From positions 43,344,171-43,408,170 of the forward strand of contig CM041776.1 of the NCBI GenBank assembly GCA_023374045.1: a stretch of 64,000 bases of DNA, read 5' to 3'. This document shows, in pieces, positions 58,516 to 64,000 of this stretch. Origin of the DNA: Limonium bicolor (Eukaryota > Streptophyta > Magnoliopsida > Caryophyllales > Plumbaginaceae). Position 1 is the first letter of the stretch. Each line of letters starts with the position of its first letter. The translations under genes were made by a program, and so were the position numbers. The notes under the pieces are model-generated. The model ran no database searches. It was not told where the DNA came from and saw only the letters and a program-made list of their open reading frames with translations.

Positions 58516-59590
58516 AAAAAAAAAAATTATTTTAATTTAAATAATAATTGTATATATATAGTATATGTATACCCATACATATATGTATATGTATAGTGTG
58601 TAAGCATGCAAACCTTAAGTAAGAAGATAGAAACTTAAGTAAAGGAAAAGTAAGTAAGTAAAGTATAAGTGTAAGAAATGTAAGGACATAGTAAGTATGA
58701 GTTAAGTGATGATAGGTAAATTAATCATTCAATTGTATGTATGTAATAGGACTTTTGTGACATCGAAGGACGTTTGGAATTACGTACAACGGTGAACGGT
58801 ATGGATTCCTCATGCCCCGTGCTATCTTGGTTACTCTGATTTGTGTGTTGTGTGCTAATTGATCACCAAATAAGATAAATGCACGAATCGGAGTTAATAT
58901 GCATACTTGTGAATATGTAGTGTTGTATGATGTTGTATATCTCTTTAATTCTTAGTTTGTATATTCATGAAATGTATGGATGATATGAATGTGTGTATGT
59001 ATGTTGTATTGTACCGTGACCGTTATTATTGTGTTTGGACTTCTAACTTGTTCCTAACAAGCTAACCATCCTAACTTAAAATGGTAATTAAATTGGAATG
59101 AGTAGAAGTCCGATATAGTTTCGGCCACGCGTGAGGATGCGGAGTCACGAGAGGTTGGCTCCAATTCCTGACTCTTAAACTGGTCCGCGGCCCAAATCCC
59201 TTAAGTGGGTAGCATCCCGGATTAGTGAGTCAAGTAAATCCCGGATGGAGTGTAGTCCCCAAGGCCGGAGGTCCCGACGACTTGACTTGAGTATAAGTAA
59301 GTAAGTAAGAATGAGTAAGTAAAGTAAAAAGGAAGTAAGTAATTGTAAGTAAGAAGAAGTAAGTAATGAGTAAAAGAGTAAAGCATTCCGATTAACCCGG
59401 ATGCATAATTTGGCTAACCTTGTGAAGGTAAGTAAGATGTGTACTTGTAATGTTGCCTTGATTGTGTAATGAATTGTATAGCATGTATATGTATGAAAGC
59501 ATGTATGTATGAATAATGAATGGCATGTTTAGTGGACGTCAAATAGTCGGCGTGCCCTAGCTAGCACGCGGTATATGCGGAGTCCATATG

Positions 59591-59615
59591 CAGCTTTTGC
59601 TGAGCCCCTTGGGGC
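59591..59615 (+). other. Tandem double hairpin, D2 LTR
   Basis: CAGC-tttt-GCTG, then GCCCC-tt-GGGGC, followed by accattttta...cgCAG/GT at 59633-59637. Confidence 0.7.
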
Positions 59616-60104
59616 ACCATTTTTACTACACGCAGGTACTCGAGATTGATGAAGATGTGAAGATCTACTTTCATTTCTTTATCTTCTTTTTGGATGTAAA
59701 CATGAATTATGATGGGTGTACTAAGTAGTACATGGCTGTAGTTTTGATTAGCCGGTGTACCATGGGGTACACCTTTTTGGATATGGAAGGGATTGGTATA
59801 GATGAGTAGCTTTAGAAACTCATTCTTTTGGTAAGCTTGAAAGGTTGTAATGATATACTTTAAATACTCGGTGATCCAGGATGTAAGTATTTGGCTATGT
59901 ATTTGTAAGTAATTTAGTAGCTCGGTACGTTATGTTCATCAGACCGTGACTGTAAGTATTAGTAGCCTAGCTAGCCGTATGGGCGGTTAGCGGCATTGTT
60001 TCACCCGCCGTAGTAAGTAGGTATTAATTCCGCTGCGAACTCGTAGGCTTAATAGGACGATTAGACGGTAAGCATAGGATTAGCGGTTGGGGTGTTACAA
60101 AAAG

Positions 60105-60116
60105 TGGTATCAGAGC
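60105..60116 (+). other. Primer binding site of D2 (tRNA-iMet type)
   Basis: TGGTATCAGAGC, five bases after the LTR end. It overlaps the ATCAGAGCGTA-gt-TACGCTCTGAT stem-loop (60110-60133). Confidence 0.95.
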
Positions 60117-60980
60117 GTAGTTACGCTCTGATGTCCATAGTACCGAGCATAGGAGATTACCGAGTTATATTTCAACCGTCTTAAGACGGATACTTAGAAA
60201 CCTAACTGGGAACTACCGTTGCTAACAACGGATACCCTTAACGTTCTTATGAACGATACCTTGCTTAATTCCAAGACCTTTGAGTCATATCTTGCAAGCC
60301 TAATGTAACTGTTAAACATTCAGATGTCAGGATGAGGCCGAGGCCGACCTAGAGGCGAAGCCTCAGATGGAACCGGCGCGCAGACGATAGCTGAGATCGT
60401 CGCCGCCACGGTAGCACAGATGCTACCCACAAGTTATCAAGTTGTACAACAATCCCAACAAACCCAACAAACTCAAGCGGGGCCAATCCCTCCCCCTCCA
60501 CCCAGAGAAGCTAATTGGGTGAAAGCTGTAGCGGAACTCCGCCCTCCTTGCTTCAGGGGCGAGAGTGACCCGGCTAAGCTAGAGCATACATCTCCGAAAT
60601 GGAGACTGCTTTGAAACACTCGAAGCTCCTGCTGGAGTTTCGAGTAGCCGCCTACTACTTGAAGGATGCGGCCATGGATTGGTGGAAACTGGTGAAGCAC
60701 GAGCATGTCAGCGACCCCACCTTCGATTGGGATTCCTTCGCATCTCTCATCCGATCCAAGTACTATCCGGAGCATGTAAAAACGAAGAAAAGGCTAGAGC
60801 TAGACGCCTTAAAGATGACAGACAATGTCTGTGGATGAGTACTACCGCACCTTCACCTCCATTCTCCGTCTCCTCCCCGATCTTGGATACACCGGCCAGG
60901 TGTTGGTCGATCGCTTCTATGGCGGTCTGAGCCATCGCCTTCGGTACGGTATGGGCTACACCAGATTTACCTCTCTTCAG

Positions 60981-61096
60981 GTAAATAAACGGTTAACCCT
61001 TAGTATCATGTCAATTCCTTAAATTCCTTGAATTCCTTGAATCTTTTCCTTATCCTTTCCTTGAATGAGAATCCCGGCTAATACCTGAAATTTCAG
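60981..61096 (+). other. Predicted intron 1 in D2 gag (116 bp)
   Basis: CTTCAG/GTAAATAAAC ... GAAATTTCAG/GAGTG. The exon frame continues TSLQ-ECYHAASRVEITCQ as in D1. The interior has drifted by substitutions and indels relative to D1. Confidence 0.76.
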
Positions 61097-61368
61097 GAGT
61101 GTTATCACGCGGCTTCTCGCGTTGAGATCACTTGCCAACTGAGGGATGAAGAGACCGCGCTGAAGCGCAAGGCCAATAACAAAAATACCAGCACTGAGGA
61201 GCAGAACCAGGGTAAAAGCTGGAAGAAGAAGAAAGGGAACTTCTTTTCTCAGAAGAAGTCCCCAAGTGAGAGCAGTGCCCCTGAGCAGGGCAAAGCCAAC
61301 CAAGATCCTTCAGCTTGGTTATTCTGCACCGGTGGCAGCTAAGCCACTGAGATCACACCCTCCTAAGG

Positions 61369-61451
61369 GTAAATTCTACTTCCAATTCGTATTCATATAA
61401 ATATCGTATCTAGTATATCCACGCACACATGTGCTAACCCTCTAACCTCAG
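61369..61451 (+). other. Predicted intron 2 in D2 gag (83 bp)
   Basis: CCTAAGG/GTAAATTC ... TAACCTCAG/GTTCTAGC, phase 1, same length as in D1. Confidence 0.72.
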
Positions 61452-61928
61452 GTTCTAGCTCCGGAGCCGCCAAACCTTCTCCGACGGCCGCACCTATGTG
61501 TGCAGAAATGTAACCAGGACCATCCTGGTAAGGACTGCTACGGGAGGGAGATCAAATGCTATAACTGCCAGAAGCTGGGACACACAGCTAACAAGTGCCC
61601 AGAGAGTGGAAAGCCGAAGGGTACCTTCCAGAACTACAAGCAGAGAGAGGGCAAGGAGGTGGCATCTGGCGATGCACCGGCCCAGCAGGCACCTCAGGGA
61701 CAGGGATCCCGGGGCCCTCAGAGAGGCGCACCTCAGAGGCAGCCTGTTCTCCATGTGATTGACCGCGATGGGCCCGGTTCGAAATCCGGCCAAGGTAATC
61801 ACCTAAACCTTTAATCCTTGAAATAACATGCCTAGTAGTAAAGCAATTGTATGAGTGAATGCATGAGTAAATCAATGAAGTGTATATTGAGCATGAAATG
61901 GAGTAGTTGAAACTAGTACTCACCGTAG

Positions 61929-62687
61929 ATGAAATTTGTAACCATAGGAAACTTTAGTATCTGTTACCCAATACCGGTAACCTTGAATCAAGAAGAGATC
62001 GACATCACCAACTACGACTACACCAACAAACAGTGTCAGGTCATCCGACCAGGTATGATTTTATTAAGGGGATACCTGACACCCGAAGCGCAAATCTCAA
62101 TCATCCGACGATGCAACGAGCTAGGAACGGGTCAAGGTGGATTTTACACACCCGAATTCCCCGGTGGAGCGAATATGAAGCTGAAGATGATGTGCTTGGG
62201 AAAGGACTGGAATCCTTATACCAAGACATACCAGGAGACACGAACACAAGACGGAGCGACGCCACCGACAATACCACCAGAGTTTCAGACCCTCATCACT
62301 CAAGCAGTTGAACTTGCACAACAATGTGAATCTGAACCAATCCCCGCACTTGAAGCGGACCTTTGTATCGTCAACTTCTATGAGAAAGAAGGACGACTTG
62401 GGTTACACCAAGACAAGGACGAGACAGCGGAATCTCTTGAACAAGGAGTGCCCGTAGTGTCTTGGTCCATTGGTGATGACGCCGTATTCCTGTATAGCGA
62501 GAAGAAGCGTGTGGACCTCGCACAGAAACTGGTATTGAGATCAAGAGATGTCCTAATCATGGGTGGAAACTCTAGGATGCTGTATCACGGGATCAACAAG
62601 ATCAAGTTGAATACGGCACCGCCGGCAATAATCAATGCCACACACATGAAACCAGGACGCCTGAACCTTACCTTTAGAAAGTATTAA
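61929..62687 (+). CDS. AlkB-type Fe(II)/2-oxoglutarate dioxygenase carried by retrotransposon D2
   Basis: 252 residues, fully open. Family role: oxidative dealkylation of bases in RNA or DNA. An N-terminal extension (1-37, NLNQEE-type acidic) precedes VIRPGMILLRGYLTPEAQ (38-55). The LKMMCLGKDWNPYTKTY nucleotide-recognition region is at 84-101. The double-stranded beta-helix core has H160 and D162 (GLHQDKDE), distal H220 (MLYHGI), and R244 and R250 (GRLNLTFR). D1 differs at about 17 of 213 shared positions, none at these residues. The ATG at 61929 is one possible start; in-frame splicing from gag is another. It is followed within 70 bp by AATAAA (62752). Likely origin: host ALKBH1-like gene, cDNA-like because no intron interrupts it. 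I infer protection or demethylation of element RNA or cDNA; no direct evidence. Confidence 0.9.
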   Translation: MKFVTIGNFSICYPIPVTLNQEEIDITNYDYTNKQCQVIRPGMILLRGYLTPEAQISIIRRCNELGTGQGGFYTPEFPGGANMKLKMMCLGKDWNPYTKTYQETRTQDGATPPTIPPEFQTLITQAVELAQQCESEPIPALEADLCIVNFYEKEGRLGLHQDKDETAESLEQGVPVVSWSIGDDAVFLYSEKKRVDLAQKLVLRSRDVLIMGGNSRMLYHGINKIKLNTAPPAIINATHMKPGRLNLTFRKY

Positions 62688-62823
62688 TTCCTAGTATCAT
62701 GTAATCTATTAGTAACGTGTATTAGAGGCACGACATGTATGATTGGTTTATCAATAAAGAGCAGTGTTGATTTAATTCCACTTGTGTCCACCATCAATAC
62801 TTATCCAATTGTGAATCCAATAG
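62688..62823 (+). promoter_or_regulatory. AlkB 3' flank with AATAAA, conserved non-coding
   Basis: Between the AlkB stop and the protease acceptor. tttatcaataaagagcagtg, then ttgatttaattccacttgtg and tccaccatcaatacttat are identical in D1 (15705-15758), although non-coding. It could hold a poly(A) signal for an AlkB message or the branch point of intron 3. Confidence 0.4.
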
Positions 62824-64000
62824 GTTGTGGACTCGGTACCGAAGGTAACCTGAGCATCCTCACCGAAGCACAAGCCGGCAGAAGCGGCACCATCTTAACG
62901 GGAACCTTCCCAGTAAATGGCATTGATGCCAATGTGCTATTCGACTCCGGCGCCTCTCACACCTTCGTATCACCATCCTTCGTGAAGAGGTTGAAGCTAG
63001 ATGCGGATGAGCTACCGAACTTCATGGTTACTCTCCCATCGAAGGAGCGAGTAAAGTGCACCAAATACTATCAATCAGCCACAATCCAAATCAAAGGCAA
63101 ATCGTTTCCCCTTTCCTTCATCGAATTCAATGGATTGGGATTCGACGTAATCATTGGAATGAATTGGTTGGAGCGGCACAAGGGTAGAATCCTCTGCGCC
63201 GAGCATCGTTTGCTGCTCAAGAGTCCTTCTGGGGTGACCGTATCTTACCGCCAGAGACCGAGAGAGCCTTCGACCACCCTCATATCTGCCATGGCTATGT
63301 ACCGGGAGCTTAGAAAGGGCCAAGAAGTGTATCTGTGTTATGTGCAAGACCTGGAGAGAGATCCAGAGTTCAGTGACGATGTACCTATTGTATCTGAGTA
63401 TCCCGATGTATTCCCTAAGGAGCTACCCGGCATGCCACCACCGAGAGCAGTGGAATTTGAGATTGATCTATTGCCAGGTACCGGTCCCATTGCTAGGGCA
63501 CCGTACCGTATGGCACCTGCTGAAATGACCGAGTTGAAAGAACAGTTGAGAGACCTTCTAGACAAAGGGTTTATACGCCCGAGCGTATCACCCTGGGGAG
63601 CACCGGTTCTCTTCGTGAAGAAGAAGGACGGTAGCCTCCGCCTATGCATTGACTACCGCGAGCTGAATGCGGTCATAGTCAAAAACAAGTACCCCCTACC
63701 GCGTATCGACGATCTATTCGACCAGTTGAAAGGAGCCTCAGTCTTCTCCAAGATCGACCTCCGTTCAGGGTACCATCAGATTGCAATCAAAGAACAAGAC
63801 ATTGAGAAAACGGCATTCCGTACCAGATATGGCCACTACGAATTCACAGTGATGCCATTCGGGTTGTCAAATGCACCGGCAAAATTCATGGACCTCATGA
63901 ATCGACTATTCAGTGAGCAGTTGGACACTTCGGTTGTGGTCTTCATCGACGACATCCTTGTATATTCTAAATCACCAGAGGAACATGAAATTCACTTGAG
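62824..64000 (+). CDS. Protease and reverse transcriptase of D2, partial at window end
   Basis: One open frame of about 392 codons continues from the intron 3 acceptor off the window. Retropepsin: [19 protein letters not shown] near 62937-62993, then [20 protein letters not shown]. The linker [20 protein letters not shown] leads to [47 protein letters not shown] (first Asp), [19 protein letters not shown] and FIDDILVYS (catalytic DD at about 63947). No stop or frameshift is seen, in contrast to D1, which has several indels in the same stretch. There is no ATG near the start, so expression should require splicing to gag. Confidence 0.92.

Larger units (their letters stand above)
56307..60099 (+). 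repeat. 5' LTR of D2 (3793 bp)
   Basis: TGAAATACCCCGTAATTAA ... GGGGTGTTACA. It is colinear with the D1 LTRs but clearly diverged from them. It includes a C11 run followed by a CT/CA-rich tract (56716-56770), a hairpin array at 58195-58515 and a double hairpin at 59591-59615. Confidence 0.93.
60324..61794 (+). pseudogene. gag of D2, intron-containing, frameshifted
   Basis: The D1 start ATG is present (60324) but the frame closes after two codons. Homology continues in other frames: ELRPPCFRGESDPAKLE, RVAAYYLKDAAMDWWKLVKH, SKYYPEHVKTKKRLELDALK, SVDEYYRTFTSILRLLPDLG and LVDRFYGGLSHRLRYGMGYT. A one-base loss near 60823 splits it. After intron 1 the basic region (KSWKKKKGN) is intact, then a shift near 61300. 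After intron 2 come CNQDHPGKDC and the knuckle CYNCQKLGHTANKC, then a G/Q/R-rich tail to the donor at 61795. It would bind and package RNA; this copy cannot encode it intact. Confidence 0.85.
61795..62823 (+). other. Predicted intron 3 of D2, containing the AlkB ORF (1029 bp)
   Basis: Donor ggccaag/GTAATC, acceptor aatccaatag/gttgtgg, both phase 1; joining gives [21 protein letters not shown] in the protease frame. An alternative acceptor, accatag/GAAACT at 61951/61952, joins the same gag donor in frame to the AlkB extension (GNFSICYPIPVTLNQEE). One donor could thus feed either a Gag-AlkB or a Gag-Pol message. Confidence 0.62.
56307..64000 (+). mobile_element. AlkB-carrying Ty3/gypsy element, copy D2 (cut by window end)
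   Basis: 5' LTR 56307-60099, PBS, gag with the same three introns as D1, AlkB ORF, protease and RT up to the window edge. Gag carries frameshifts, but AlkB and the visible protease-RT frame are open. It is inserted in the 5' LTR of element C and is the youngest layer of the right-hand nest. Confidence 0.94.

Overview
This window is plant nuclear DNA, most likely repeat-rich intergenic DNA from a eudicot with a large genome. I find no host gene that looks functional. Almost all of it is LTR retrotransposon sequence, much of it nested. The plant assignment rests on three things: tRNA-iMet-type primer binding sites (TGGTATCAGAGC), chromovirus-type Ty3/gypsy polyproteins, and a SIRE/Maximus-like Ty1/copia element. 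I cannot name the species.

Layout. 1-4077: 5' part of a minus-strand Ty3/gypsy element (RT, protease, gag, PBS, 2.0 kb LTR). 4078-5460: fragment of a transposon-type Ulp1 (C48) protease gene with repeats downstream. 5461-7653: unresolved AT-rich DNA, probably an old LTR. About 7.77-9.18 kb, 27972-34751 and 42955-43243: pieces of one broken minus-strand copia element. Inserted into it are: element D1 (9177-27971), a Ty3/gypsy chromovirus with 3.9 kb LTRs; solo LTR1 (34752-42954), itself interrupted by solo LTR2 (36658-40702); and LTR A (43244-43835). A 4.5 kb solo LTR (B, 23342-27817, perfect 5 bp TSD) sits inside the D1 3' LTR. From LTR A rightward there is a Russian doll: A is interrupted by B' (43836), B' by the minus-strand element C (46567), and the second LTR of C by D2 (56307 to the window end), a second copy of the D1 family.

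The most notable system is the D family. Between gag and protease both copies carry an intact ORF for an AlkB-type Fe(II)/2-oxoglutarate dioxygenase (14984-15664 and 61929-62687), with the HxD...H iron triad and the two C-terminal arginines conserved. Gag is split by canonical GT-AG introns in both copies. The AlkB ORF lies wholly inside the third predicted intron, whose removal joins gag to protease in frame. Alternative splicing could therefore separate a Gag-Pol mRNA from an AlkB mRNA, leaving unspliced RNA as the genome. Other ORFs of the same copies carry many frameshifts.

A second theme is conserved nucleic-acid structure in the long LTRs of several families: (i) arrays of about 70 bp units with three half-sites (direct, direct, inverted), showing compensatory changes; (ii) a tandem double hairpin 450-550 bp before the inner LTR end, with covarying stems, followed by T-rich sequence and CAG/GT; (iii) a stem-loop overlapping the PBS, with a covarying stem. 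These are described from reading alone; no folding, alignment or database search was run.
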